Assembly (NCBI GenBank): GCA_025517565.1 | Contig: JAOPKD010000002.1 | Span: 309,090-373,089, forward strand | Direction of reading: 5' to 3' | Length of the DNA stretch: 64,000 nt | DNA from: Halapricum hydrolyticum | GTDB lineage: Archaea; Halobacteriota; Halobacteria; Halobacteriales; Haloarculaceae | In this document: one piece after another, positions 43,849-56,137 of the stretch | Numbering within the stretch: the first letter of the stretch is position 1 | Layout of the letters: each line of letters opens with the position of its first letter | Translations under genes and position numbers: made by a program | The notes under the pieces: generated by a model | What the model was told of the DNA's origin: nothing | Seen by the model: only the letters and a program-made list of their open reading frames with translations | Database searches by the model: none

Positions 43849-44098
43849 CCTGCCATGGCCGATGAGGACGAAGCACCGTGCGTACGACCACGAGTTTCAC
43901 AGACCGGAAGCGCCGGGAGAAAATACGCCGTAGAACACCACCACGGCAGCATGAGGGGATTGTTCGTGACACTGTCAGGACACGATTAGCGATGAATGGG
44001 TGCCCCGGCTGAGAGCACCGTGAACGCCGACAAAGGCAACCTCGGAATCAATAAAATCAAATCCGAGAAAAACAGTGTCAAGTCATGAATAGAGGGTA

Positions 44099-44108
44099 CT
44101 TTTACATC
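44099..44108 (+). promoter_or_regulatory. TATA box for the histidine kinase gene
   Basis: CTTTTACATC is centred about 25 bp before ATG 44129, giving a leaderless transcript. Confidence 0.5.
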
Positions 44109-44128
44109 ATAGTACACAATTACGTGCT

Positions 44129-46438
44129 ATGAGCAACCGGTCAGGCATCCGCGTCTTGCACGTGGATGACGAACTCGATTTTGCCGATCTTACTGCCGAT
44201 TACTTGGAACGTACAGATGACCGTTTCACTGTCGTATCTGTGACTGATCCGAACACGGGACTCGATCGCCTCGACAAGGACGACTTCGACTGTATCGTCT
44301 CCGATTACGCGATGCCCGGAATGAATGGTCTCGAGTTCCTCGAGGCCGTCCGAGACGAGGATCCTGAACTTCCGTTCGTGTTGTTCACAGGCCAGGGATC
44401 AGAAGAAGTCGCCAGTGAGGCGATTGCCGCCGGTGCGACAGATTATCTCCAGAAGGGAGGGAGTATCGACCAGTACGAACTGCTCGCCAATCGGATTCGA
44501 AACGCGGTCGAGCAGTATCGCTCGAGAAAGCGCGCAGCGACGCTCACTCGACTTCGCTCGCTCGCTGGGGACATCACTCAGGCGCTCGTCCGAGCCCAGT
44601 CCCGAGACGAGGTCGAAACGCGCGTCTGTGAGCGGATCAGTACTACTGATCCCTACACCGCCGCCTGGATCGGGACTGTCAATCCCGAAACTGGCCGTGT
44701 CGAATCGCGAACGACGGCCGGTCACGTCGATCCGTCTTCCTGCGACGCCACAATCACTGCTGACATCGACTCGCTCGAACGAGAACTGGCAGAGACGGCA
44801 CTCCGTGAACGACGGGTCGCAGTGAGCCAGGATATCGCCAGGGACTCATCAGCCGGTCTGTGGAAACAGGCCGCTGTCGACTCTGGAGTACGCTCGGCAG
44901 CCGCTGTACCGCTCACGTATGACGACACCCAGTACGGCGCTCTCGTCGTGTATGCAGATGATCCCGAACTGTTCGATGAAGACGAACGAGCGTTGCTGTC
45001 AGAACTCGGCAGTGACATCGGTCACGCGACCCACTCACTGGAGATCGAGGCTCAGCTCCGCGCAGAGCGCGATCGCCGGGAGGCGTTGTTCACGAACGCA
45101 CCGACGCCCGTACTGGAGTCCCGGCCTCAGGGGGAGAAGCACGTCATCGTGGCCGTGAACGATGCGTTCGAATCGGTGTTCGGGATCAACCGCGAGGACG
45201 CCGTCGGAAACCCCGGGACAGACGTGCATATCCCGCAGGACGCATCCGACCGTCATGCGGAGATCCGCGAACGTACCGAGGCAGGCGAGACAGTCACGTT
45301 CGAGATCGAACGCGACACCGCTGACGGGCGGCGGGAGTTCGTCACCCATGCGGTCCCGCACGGGACAGACGAAGAGGGTCCCGACGGCTTTTACGTCTGG
45401 TATACCGACGTGACCGAGCAGAGGCGACGCGAGTGGGAACAAAGCGCTCTCCGTGAACAGATACTGTTCGCTCTAGAGACGACACGTTCGATTATCTGGA
45501 CCGTGACCCTCGACGACGGCGAATTCGAGTTCTACGGTTTAAGTGATATCTTCGGCAGGCTAGACATCGATGACTGGGAAGACTTCCTAGCAAAAGCTGT
45601 CCATCCGAAAGATCGAGCGAAGGTTGCGCGTCAGTACAGGACGGTGGAACGCGGCGAAACGGACGAGTTCGTCGTCGAGTACCGGACAAATCCTGCGTCC
45701 GGAGACACTCGGTGGCTGCGATCGGAAGGGTACGTACGGGGCACCGATGCACCGCGAGTCATCGTTGGATTGACAACAGATGTCACCTCGCAGAAAGAGC
45801 ACGAACAGGCCTTACAGCGACAGAACGAGCGCCTGAATCAATTTGCGAACGTGATTAGCCACGATCTCCGCAATCCGCTGCACGTCGCGCAGGGCCACAT
45901 CAATCTGACGCGCCAGGGGTGCGACAGCGACTCGCTAGACGATGCGGCTGACGCGATCGATCGAGGACTGGCATTGGTTGACGACGTCCTCGCGCTTGCC
46001 CGGGAAGAGAACCCGGCAAGTGGGGTCGAACCGGTCGATCTGGAAGAGGTAGTGACACAGTGCTGGGAGACAGTCATGACGAGTGACGCGACGCTCACTG
46101 TTGAAACGGGTCACACGATCGACGCCGACCCGGGTCGGCTCAAACAGGTTTTCGAGAACCTGTTCCGCAACGCGGTCGAACACGCTGGCGGCGACGTGAC
46201 TATCACAGTCGGCGATCTCGACGATGGCTTCTACGTCGAGGACAACGGCCCCGGAATCCCGAACGAAGACCGCGACGACGTTTTCGAACCAGGGTATTCA
46301 ACAGCTGGCGAGGGGACTGGATTTGGTCTAGCGATCGTCAACGAAATCGCGGACGCACACAACTGGGCAGTGCAAGTAACGGACAGCGAAACGGGAGGCG
46401 CACGGTTCGAAATCACGGACGTCAGGGTGAAATCATGA
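44129..46438 (+). CDS. Multidomain histidine kinase (REC-GAF-PAS-PAS-HisKA-HATPase)
   Basis: A 769-residue cytoplasmic sensor kinase. The N-terminal receiver has phospho-acceptor D59 (CIVSDYAMPGMNG). A GAF domain follows (SRDEVETRVCERISTTDPYT, AAAVPLTYDDTQYGALVVYA), then two PAS domains (NAPTPVLESRPQGEKHVIVA; TTRSIIWTVTLDDGEFEFYG). The dimerisation helix carries H578 (VISHDLRNPLHV). The HATPase domain has NLFRNAVEHAGG, VEDNGPGIP and GEGTGFGLAIV. There are no transmembrane segments. The receiver input implies a phosphorelay. A relic of a similar kinase follows downstream. Confidence 0.93.
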   Translation: MSNRSGIRVLHVDDELDFADLTADYLERTDDRFTVVSVTDPNTGLDRLDKDDFDCIVSDYAMPGMNGLEFLEAVRDEDPELPFVLFTGQGSEEVASEAIAAGATDYLQKGGSIDQYELLANRIRNAVEQYRSRKRAATLTRLRSLAGDITQALVRAQSRDEVETRVCERISTTDPYTAAWIGTVNPETGRVESRTTAGHVDPSSCDATITADIDSLERELAETALRERRVAVSQDIARDSSAGLWKQAAVDSGVRSAAAVPLTYDDTQYGALVVYADDPELFDEDERALLSELGSDIGHATHSLEIEAQLRAERDRREALFTNAPTPVLESRPQGEKHVIVAVNDAFESVFGINREDAVGNPGTDVHIPQDASDRHAEIRERTEAGETVTFEIERDTADGRREFVTHAVPHGTDEEGPDGFYVWYTDVTEQRRREWEQSALREQILFALETTRSIIWTVTLDDGEFEFYGLSDIFGRLDIDDWEDFLAKAVHPKDRAKVARQYRTVERGETDEFVVEYRTNPASGDTRWLRSEGYVRGTDAPRVIVGLTTDVTSQKEHEQALQRQNERLNQFANVISHDLRNPLHVAQGHINLTRQGCDSDSLDDAADAIDRGLALVDDVLALAREENPASGVEPVDLEEVVTQCWETVMTSDATLTVETGHTIDADPGRLKQVFENLFRNAVEHAGGDVTITVGDLDDGFYVEDNGPGIPNEDRDDVFEPGYSTAGEGTGFGLAIVNEIADAHNWAVQVTDSETGGARFEITDVRVKS

Positions 46439-46865
46439 TCTTCCCGTGGCGTTGCGTGATAGAGATGCGATCGCATACCCCCGCTTTCCCGTGAGTGACG
46501 AGTGTTCCGACACTCAGTCGGAACCGAGAAGCGAACAGGTGGGGGTTGAGCGGACACTCCTGCCGAGAAACCGCCGTACTGTGGCCGGACTGGCTGAACA
46601 GCCGAACGTTTTTGTTATGGTCTGCCGTACTTGAAATCGCTACGGAATCGGTGAGATGCTGGCCCCCAACAGACAAGGGGCGGTGACGAACGCGGTCTGT
46701 CCGTCACACAGCAATGACATCGATTCCGATGGGGCCTGCGTGACCGGGCCACAGCCCTACAGCGAGGGAGAAAACGAGAGTTTCGCCGGTATGCTGCTGG
46801 TTCCCTCTGAGTGCGGGTTGGAACCGGAACGGTCTGCTTCGGTAGGCCGCTCATCCGGTGGCCGG
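46439..46865. other. Non-coding or decayed region after the kinase gene
   Basis: I find no supportable gene in these ~430 bp on either strand; short frames have no recognisable domains. Given the IS-type hairpin and kinase relic just downstream, this is probably debris of past insertions and deletions. Confidence 0.5.
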
Positions 46866-46900
46866 ATGCCACGGCCTGAAGGCCGTGGAGGAGGTCACTA
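46866..46900 (+). mobile_element. Orphan IS200/IS605-type right-end hairpin
   Basis: The perfect hairpin CCACGGCCTGAAGGCCGTGG (46869-46888; 9-bp stem) is followed by AGGAGGTCA. This is a form I associate with right ends of haloarchaeal IS200/IS605-type elements. No transposase or tnpB frame precedes it, so it would be a decayed end. Confidence 0.45.
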
Positions 46901-46907
46901 CTTGGCC

Positions 46908-47040
46908 GCCGGTCTTCGAGCGCAGATACTCTTCGATCGAGGAGGGAACGGGCGACGGTTTCGCGATCGTGGTGGAGATCGTTGAGGCCCACAGCTGAGA
47001 CGTTCACGTGACCGAGAACGCCGACAGCGGCGTGCAGTCC
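46908..47040 (+). pseudogene. Histidine kinase C-terminal relic
   Basis: From 46912 one frame reads VFERRYSSIEEGTGDGFAIV, then VEIVEAHS, stop, DVHVTENADSGVQ. It aligns with the end of the intact kinase upstream (VFEPGYSTAGEGTGFGLAIV, NEIADAHNWAVQVTDSETGG). The conserved Trp is replaced by a stop and the frame is lost after VQ. The G2-box survives but the rest of the gene is absent. It abuts the orphan IS-type end. Confidence 0.7.
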
Positions 47041-47105
47041 GAAGCCGGGTGTTCGACCGTCCGTTGAGGCGGGGATATTCGTAGCCACGATCCGAACGAG
47101 GTGGT

Positions 47106-48194
47106 ATGGCAGGTGACGACGATCGACTGCGGATGACGCCTGGACCGACAGCGGTCCCACCGGAGGTCCGGGACGCGATGGCACGGCCGGCACAGAACCC
47201 CGACGTTGAGCCGGAGTTCACCGAGTACTACCGGACGCTACTGGAGAAGCTCTCGACGGTGTACGGGACGGACGACGACATCGTAATCCTCGGCGGAGAG
47301 GGGATGGTCGGACTCGAAGCGGCCGTCGCGTCACTGCTCGAACCCGGCGAGACGGCCCTGTGTCTCGCTAACGGCAGCTTCGGCGACGGGTTCGCCGACC
47401 TCGTCGAGATGCACGGCGCCATCCCCGTGCGCCAGGAGGCGCCGCCCGACGCCGGGTTCGACGCCGAGACGACGAAGGAGCACCTCGAAGAACACGACGT
47501 CGCGGTCGCGACGATGGTCCACTGCGAGACCCCGACGGGCGCGCTCAACGGTCTGAAATCCGTCCTCGAGGTGCTGGACGACGCGGGCGTCCTCACTATC
47601 GTCGACGCAGTGTCGTCGCTCGGCGGAGCCCCGGTCCCGACCGAGACGACCGATGTCGTCCTCAGCGCCTCACAGAAGTGTCTCAGCTCGCCACCCGGGC
47701 TGGCGACGCTGTCGGTCAGCGACGCGGCGTGGGCCAAAGTCGAGGCGACCGACCAGGACACCTTCTACACGAACCTCCTTCCCTGGCACGATATCGGACT
47801 CGACGACGAGGGACCACCGCGGATGCCCTACACACATCTGATCTCGAATCTCTACGCGCTGGAGGCGTCGCTGGATCGGCTCCTTGAGGAGGGGATCGAC
47901 CGGGCGCACCGACGCCACGAGCGCGTCGCCCGCCAGTGCCGGGAACGGGGGGCCGAACTCGGACTCGAGCCGTTCCAGCCACCCCACCGGCGCTCGCCGA
48001 CAGTGACGGCCTTCGAGGTCGACGGCCGGGCCGGTGCGCTCCAGCGTCGACTCCTCGAGCGTGACGTCCTGGTCGCGACGAGTCTTGGCAAGTTCGCTGA
48101 CGACCTCCTTCGGATCGGACATATGGGGTACAACGCCGACCCTGAGCGTGTCGGACAGACGATGGACGCGCTTGAGGCCGTGCTCGAGGCGTAG
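47106..48194 (+). CDS. PLP-dependent aminotransferase (serine-pyruvate/alanine-glyoxylate type)
   Basis: A 362-residue fold-type I enzyme: RMTPGPTAVPPEVRDAMARP, GGEGMVGLEAAVASLLEPGE, Asp167 in TIVDAVSSLGG, PLP Lys191 in SASQKCLSSPPGL, and the C-terminal GHMGYNADPERVGQTMDALE. The exact amino donor is unknown; glyoxylate or pyruvate transamination is the family norm. It is preceded by a kinase relic and followed by the 3' end of the opposing rRNA operon. Confidence 0.9.
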   Translation: MAGDDDRLRMTPGPTAVPPEVRDAMARPAQNPDVEPEFTEYYRTLLEKLSTVYGTDDDIVILGGEGMVGLEAAVASLLEPGETALCLANGSFGDGFADLVEMHGAIPVRQEAPPDAGFDAETTKEHLEEHDVAVATMVHCETPTGALNGLKSVLEVLDDAGVLTIVDAVSSLGGAPVPTETTDVVLSASQKCLSSPPGLATLSVSDAAWAKVEATDQDTFYTNLLPWHDIGLDDEGPPRMPYTHLISNLYALEASLDRLLEEGIDRAHRRHERVARQCRERGAELGLEPFQPPHRRSPTVTAFEVDGRAGALQRRLLERDVLVATSLGKFADDLLRIGHMGYNADPERVGQTMDALEAVLEA

Positions 48195-48353
48195 CCACGA
48201 CGTTCCGTCTCGGGAGGGCCACTCGTCGATCGCGGCCCGGGGGATCGAACCGTCGATTTCGACGCCTTCGCGGATTGGATAGGGCGTCGGCACACTCGCG
48301 GTAGTGACCTCTCTGTCGACGCATCGACTTCGCAAGACAACGACGAAAACCCC

Positions 48354-48375
48354 CGCACAGCGTTGTCACTGTGCG
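48354..48375 (-). terminator. Hairpin and T-run after 5S rRNA
   Basis: On the minus strand a 7-bp stem (CGCACAG with its complement, 8-nt loop) is followed by GGGGGTTTTCGTCG. It lies about 20 bp past the 5S 3' end and is a likely end or processing point of the rRNA operon. Confidence 0.45.
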
Positions 48376-48394
48376 AGGGTGATGTAGTATGAAT

Positions 48395-48517
48395 GGGAGG
48401 CGGCGAACCGGATTTCCCAGAGGCTCGCGCACTCCAGTACTCGCCGGAACGCAGGCGGGCTTATCTGCCGTGTTCGGGATGGGTACGGGAGTTGCCCCGC
48501 CGCTGTGGCCGCCTTAA
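48395..48517 (-). rRNA. rrf: 5S ribosomal RNA
   Basis: About 123 nt starting TTAAGGCGGCC and ending GGTTCGCCGCCTCCC, which pairs with the start. The central CCCGTACCCATCCCGAACAC is the universal 5S loop B/C region. It is the last gene of the operon. No tRNA follows it. The 3' end is accurate to a few bases. Confidence 0.95.
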
Positions 48518-48565
48518 CGCCGACTCGCGGACTCGAACCGCGATCAAACACCTGCGTCGGTCGGT

Positions 48566-48623
48566 TGACACCGTGTGTACGTGCGATCCAGTTTGCGCCT
48601 GGACTCGTTTCGACGAGTCACAG
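48566..48623 (-). other. 3' arm of the pre-23S processing stem with BHB motif
   Basis: This spacer between 23S and 5S is complementary over about 55 nt to 51661-51718 on the 5' side of 23S. In the RNA the 3' arm reads CGAGTCCAG-GCGC-AAA-CTGGATC around the bulge region. AAA is one of two 3-nt bulges flanking a 4-bp central helix. Confidence 0.88.
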
Positions 48624-48631
48624 TGCGTATG

Positions 48632-51548
<2,917 letters not shown>

Positions 51549-51555
51549 CTTGTGT

Positions 51556-51653
51556 GCAACTCGAATGAGTTGCGATGTGCGCAACTGCAAAGCAGTTGCG
51601 ACGGTGTGTAGTCGTATAGACGACTACAACGTGTGCAACTGCTGAGCAGTTGC
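51556..51653 (-). repeat. Four tandem perfect hairpins in the 16S-23S spacer
   Basis: On the plus strand: stem GCAACTC, loop GAAT (51556-51573); stem GCAACTGC, loop AAA (51581-51599); stem GTAGTCGT, loop ATAG (51608-51627); stem GCAACTGC, loop TGA (51635-51653). All stems are perfect. GTGTGCAACT recurs at 51552 and 51631. They lie between the 23S 5' end and the 5' processing stem, so they are removed during maturation. Confidence 0.85.
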
Positions 51654-51660
51654 AACGTCA

Positions 51661-51718
51661 CTGTAACTCGATGAAACGAGTCCAGTGGACGCCTGGATCG
51701 CACGTACACACGGTGTCA
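51661..51718 (-). other. 5' arm of the pre-23S processing stem with BHB motif
   Basis: In the transcript this reads GATCCAG-GCGU-CCA-CUGGACUCG around the bulge. GCGU pairs with GCGC of the 3' arm, and CCA and AAA are opposite-strand 3-nt bulges. That is the canonical bulge-helix-bulge cleaved by archaeal tRNA-splicing endonuclease. Confidence 0.88.
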
Positions 51719-51860
51719 TTTACACGCCCGAGGTGGTAAGACGGTGCGTGCATCAACCCTTCCCACCCACGCTTGCCGCGGGGTGGTGCATCGGTCGTCC
51801 GTACCCGGTTCGAACGCCGTCGCCCACTTAAGGGGAACGGTTCGAGCCGGACACGAGATA

Positions 51861-51932
51861 TGGACCCACTGGGATTTGAACCCAGGGCCTCCGCCTTGCA
51901 AAGGCGGCGCTCTGCCGCTGAGCTATGGGCCC
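51861..51932 (-). tRNA. tRNA-Ala (anticodon TGC) in the rRNA spacer
   Basis: A 72-nt tRNA. The acceptor GGGCCCA pairs with TGGGTCC (one G-T wobble), discriminator A. The anticodon stem CCGCC/GGCGG encloses loop TTTGCAA, giving TGC. The T arm contains GGTTCAAATCC. Its position between 16S and 23S is standard for haloarchaeal rRNA operons. Confidence 0.96.
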
Positions 51933-51940
51933 GGCGAAAT

Positions 51941-51990
51941 GTTAGCCCTGGTAGTTCGTAGGTGCCCGAACGGGCTGTCGCGAACGGACT
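51941..51990 (-). other. 3' arm of the pre-16S processing stem
   Basis: The plus-strand sequence GTTAGCCCTGGTAGTTCG (51941-51958) is the exact reverse complement of 53602-53619 upstream of 16S. Pairing continues with interruptions to about 51990, forming the long stem that brackets pre-16S. Confidence 0.8.
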
Positions 51991-52027
51991 CGAGGTGGGC
52001 TGGGGCGACGCCCCAGTCCCGACCGTT

Positions 52028-53499
<1,472 letters not shown>

Positions 53500-53502
53500 G
53501 TT

Positions 53503-53619
53503 CCTGGCCACAAAGGCCAGGGGGTTAGGCGGGAAACACACCCGGATGGGTGTGTTGCTATCGCATTGAGTCACGTTCGACGACACCCCGATCGGGTGTC
53601 ACCGAACTACCAGGGCTAA
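53503..53619 (-). other. 16S leader with hairpins and 5' arm of the processing stem
   Basis: Three inverted repeats are visible: CCTGGCC/GGCCAGG (53503-53521), a 9-bp stem AACACACCC with loop GGAT (53535-53556), and GACACCC/GGGTGTC (53581-53599). The segment 53602-53619 pairs perfectly with 51941-51958. Confidence 0.75.
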
Positions 53620-53696
53620 CATCAGATCCCATCTATACGGCGGACCGCAGGGGTGGAATCCTCATTTCCTCCGGACCTGAACGTTGCCCGGGAAAG

Positions 53697-53706
53697 GACT
53701 TAAGCC
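53697..53706 (-). promoter_or_regulatory. rRNA operon promoter P3 (nearest to 16S)
   Basis: The minus strand reads GAAGGGCTTAAGTCC with TATA core CTTAAG (53699-53704). It differs from P1 and P2 on the 5' side but keeps the CTTAAGT core. Confidence 0.6.
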
Positions 53707-53796
53707 CTTCGAACCGGGTGTGATCGAGGTCCGATGTGGCCAGGCGTTGACGGCCCCGGCCAGGCCACGTTCGCATCACATCCGAACACCCTGTTA

Positions 53797-53808
53797 CACT
53801 TAAGGGCG
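53797..53808 (-). promoter_or_regulatory. rRNA operon promoter P2
   Basis: The minus strand reads CCGACGCCCTTAAGTGTAAC, with downstream GATGCGAACGTGG about where transcription should begin. It shares its GACGCCCTTAAGTG block with P1. Confidence 0.8.
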
Positions 53809-53957
53809 TCGGATCGGTCCAGCCCGGGAGGACCCGGGCCGGAACGCGGATGCTCCATCCGAAAGCCCGGGGCGTCCCGGGCAATCGGGTGATCGGTGAC
53901 CAGGCGGGGCGACCGTCCGCCCTGCGCCACTTCGCATTCGATTCGAAGAGGGGTATT

Positions 53958-53970
53958 CACTTAAGGGCGT
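53958..53970 (-). promoter_or_regulatory. rRNA operon promoter P1 (farthest upstream)
   Basis: The minus strand reads TTCGACGCCCTTAAGTGAAT, with downstream GAATGCGAAGTGG. It is near-identical in layout to P2, 161 bp away. Tandem promoters of this form drive haloarchaeal rRNA operons. Confidence 0.8.
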
Positions 53971-54000
53971 CGAACCGGAGCCGCCTCGTCATGCGATTAC

Positions 54001-54264
54001 ACGGGCCAACTGCATGAAGAATCCCCCTGTTATCGAATGGCAGTATCGTAGTGGCCATCGTGCTCCATCGGGACCGAATAAATCGGTACAGCAATCGTGC
54101 CAGTGCTGGTCGACGACCTGCAACGAAAGGATCGCACCAGCAAACGGTTGCAACCGCCAGTATCCCAGGAGAAACGGGACACGGGAGAGATGCCAGTCAG
54201 CACTTCGCGTGATCGTTGACTCTCACGCCCGCGTGGGCACACGAAGGAAAGTTGGTCTCAGGGA
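54001..54264. other. Non-coding region between the rRNA promoters and the MC1 gene
   Basis: No supportable gene. It contains an 18-bp sequence (54079-54096) whose reverse complement is identical to 24087-24104, part of a short hairpin at both places. It may be a mobile-element trace or a small structured RNA. Confidence 0.4.
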
Positions 54265-54576
54265 TCAGATCTCGTCGAGATGCTCGACGCCCTGCTTGGA
54301 GACGTTCCCCTTCGTGATCTCGCCCGGCATCCAGTCAGGTTTGTCTTCGGGAGCCTTCTCTTCCCAGGCCCAGCCTTCATAGATGTGGACTTTCTTTGTG
54401 CCTTTCTCACGGAGTCGCAGTTCCGTGGGGTCGACTTCGTCCTCGCTGGGTGCGGGATCGAGTCGCCGGGCAGCCTTCAGTGCAGCCTGGCGAGGTGTGC
54501 TCCCAGAGAAGACGCTTGATTCTGTCCCGTCCGATTCCCGGAGTGCGAAGTTTCGCTTGTCTTGGTCGGGTGCCAT
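54265..54576 (-). CDS. Non-histone chromosomal protein MC1
   Basis: A 103-residue monomeric DNA-bending protein of the archaeal MC1 family: KRNFALRESDGTESSVFSGS, TPRQAALKAARRLDPAPSED, ELRLREKGTKKVHIYEGWAW, DKPDWMPGEITKGNVSKQGV. It wraps and kinks DNA in the nucleoid. The start is supported by a GGAGAGG Shine-Dalgarno-like sequence about 8 bp upstream. A strong TATATTTATAAT promoter lies further up. Confidence 0.95.
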   Translation of the reverse strand: MAPDQDKRNFALRESDGTESSVFSGSTPRQAALKAARRLDPAPSEDEVDPTELRLREKGTKKVHIYEGWAWEEKAPEDKPDWMPGEITKGNVSKQGVEHLDEI

Positions 54577-54772
54577 GGTTTGACCTCTCCGTGTGGAATC
54601 AGCACATGGCTCATTATAAATATACCCCCAAAATCCGGTCCCGTCGGCCAGTTCATTTATAAGTCTGGTCGGAAAGAGTGGTGAAAACTGCCGGAAACGG
54701 GGCCAAGACGGGGGCGGCGTGCGTCTCGCGCGCGCTTACCGGGAGAGAAGAGTCGGAGAGACCCGGCACGGT

Positions 54773-54785
54773 AGACTTAAGTATG
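54773..54785 (+). promoter_or_regulatory. Promoter for the AbrB-like/pyrD operon
   Basis: AGACTTAAGTATG is a TATA-like element about 38 bp before ATG 54818, implying a short leader. Confidence 0.45.
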
Positions 54786-54817
54786 TCCTGCGGCGATGGA
54801 CGAGACAAGATAGCGCG

Positions 54818-55015
54818 ATGGTGCGAAAGAAGAAGCTCAGCCCGAGTGGTGCCAAAGACGAGGACGGGGAGTATCACAACGTCCACATCAACCTCCACGA
54901 GGACGAGCTCGCCGTCGCAGGCATGGAGATCGGCGACGAGGTGTTCGTCAGGGTACGAGACAACAAGATCATCATCCAGAAGGCCGATCAGGAGGACGTC
55001 GAACACGAGTTCTGA
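54818..55015 (+). CDS. AbrB/SpoVT-like small protein upstream of pyrD
   Basis: A 65-residue protein: MVRKKKLSPSGAKDEDGEYH, VHINLHEDELAVAGMEIGDE, VFVRVRDNKIIIQKADQ. The pattern fits a swapped-hairpin AbrB-like fold used in transcription factors and antitoxins. It ends 2 bp before pyrD, so it is very likely co-transcribed and could regulate the operon. The assignment is by pattern, not strong homology. Confidence 0.7.
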   Translation: MVRKKKLSPSGAKDEDGEYHNVHINLHEDELAVAGMEIGDEVFVRVRDNKIIIQKADQEDVEHEF

Positions 55016-55017
55016 CG

Positions 55018-56070
55018 ATGAGTCTCTACGAACGCCTCCGACCGCTGTTGTTCCGACTGCCGCCCGAGACGGCTCATTCGATTGCCCACACGGGCATGGC
55101 GGTGGTCGAGCGGACGCCGCTGCCGGCAGTGTTGCAACGAGGGTTCGCCGTGGATGACGACCGGTTGCACGTCGAGGCGTTCGGACAGGAGTTCCCGAAT
55201 CCGGTCGGCGTAGCGGCCGGCTTCGACAAGAACGCACAGGTTCCGAGGACGCTCTGCGGGCTCGGGTTCGGCCACGTCGAAGTCGGCGGCGTGACCCCCG
55301 AGCCCCAGCCAGGGAACCCCCGCCCCCGAGTGTTTCGCCTGGTCGAAGACGAGGGATTGGTCAATCGCATGGGGTTGAACAACGAGGGTGCGGACGTCAT
55401 CGGCGAACGCCTCCGATCGACTGACGCAGGGTTCCCCGTCGGCGTGAACCTCGCGAAAAACGAGACGACAGCCGCCGAAGACGCGCCGACGGATTACCGC
55501 AACGCCTACGAGCAGGTTGCCGAGGGCGGGGACTTCTTCGTCGTGAACGTCTCCTGTCCCAACTCGGAGGGGTTCCGAGACCTCCAGAACCGCAAGACGC
55601 TGGAGGGGATCCTCGGGGAGCTCCGGGACGCAGGGGCGAGCCCACTGCTGGTGAAACTCTCGCCGGACCTGCCCGAGCCCGCACTCGAAGAGACGATGGA
55701 GCTGGTCGAGGAGTACGACCTGGAAGGTGTGATCGCAACGAACACCTCGACAGCGCGACCGGACACGCTCGAAAGTCCGAGTCGCGTCGAGGAGGGTGGA
55801 CTCTCGGGGAAGCCGATCGAGGAGACCGCAACGGAGACGGTCCGGTTCGTCGCCCGACGGACGGACGTGCCGGTGATCGGGGTCGGTGGCGTGTTCACTG
55901 CCGCGGACGCCTACCGGAAGATCCGTGCGGGTGCGAGCATGGTCCAGTTGTACACGGCATTCATTTTCCGTGGCCCGACCGTCGCTCGCGAGATCAACCG
56001 CGGGCTGGCGACGCTACTGGAGCGCGACGGGTTCGACAGCGTCAGCGAGGCCGTCGGCGCGGACCTGTGA
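55018..56070 (+). CDS. pyrD: Dihydroorotate dehydrogenase, quinone-dependent (class 2)
   Basis: A 350-residue flavoenzyme converting dihydroorotate to orotate in pyrimidine synthesis. It has NPVGVAAGFDKNAQVPRTLC, NRMGLNNEGADVIGERL, the catalytic-loop Ser179 in NVSCPNSEGFRDLQ (Ser marks class 2), VIATNTST, and the FMN phosphate site VIGVGGVFTAADAYRKIRAG. The N-terminal helices (YERLRPLLFRLPPETAHSIA) bind the membrane and quinone. Confidence 0.96.
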   Translation: MSLYERLRPLLFRLPPETAHSIAHTGMAVVERTPLPAVLQRGFAVDDDRLHVEAFGQEFPNPVGVAAGFDKNAQVPRTLCGLGFGHVEVGGVTPEPQPGNPRPRVFRLVEDEGLVNRMGLNNEGADVIGERLRSTDAGFPVGVNLAKNETTAAEDAPTDYRNAYEQVAEGGDFFVVNVSCPNSEGFRDLQNRKTLEGILGELRDAGASPLLVKLSPDLPEPALEETMELVEEYDLEGVIATNTSTARPDTLESPSRVEEGGLSGKPIEETATETVRFVARRTDVPVIGVGGVFTAADAYRKIRAGASMVQLYTAFIFRGPTVAREINRGLATLLERDGFDSVSEAVGADL

Positions 56071-56137
56071 CGTTGCGCGACGGGTACGGTGACGACGACC
56101 GGTACTGTTAGGGTCGTATCAGTCCCACACACGGGTG

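Larger units (their letters stand above)
43787..44128. other. Intergenic region after secY with hairpin and kinase promoter
   Basis: This 342-bp gap holds an inverted repeat CCTCGTT (43823-43829) / AACGAGG (43842-43848) that may end the superoperon transcript. It also has a TATA-like TTTTACATC (44099-44108) serving the kinase gene. A 44-codon frame at 43855-43989 is present but lacks support. Confidence 0.5.

Noticed and set aside
43855..43989. 44-codon ORF after secY
   Set aside because: It has no recognisable domain, ordinary composition and no promoter at the right distance, so it is more likely chance.
48195..48394. A tRNA-Cys after 5S rRNA, as occurs in some haloarchaeal operons
   Set aside because: No cloverleaf can be drawn in this stretch; only a terminator-like hairpin is seen.
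51556..51653. Possible CRISPR-like array from repeated GCAACTGC stems
   Set aside because: The repeats are only 8 bp, differ from one another, have no uniform spacers, and lie within the rRNA transcript spacer. They are hairpins, not CRISPR repeats.
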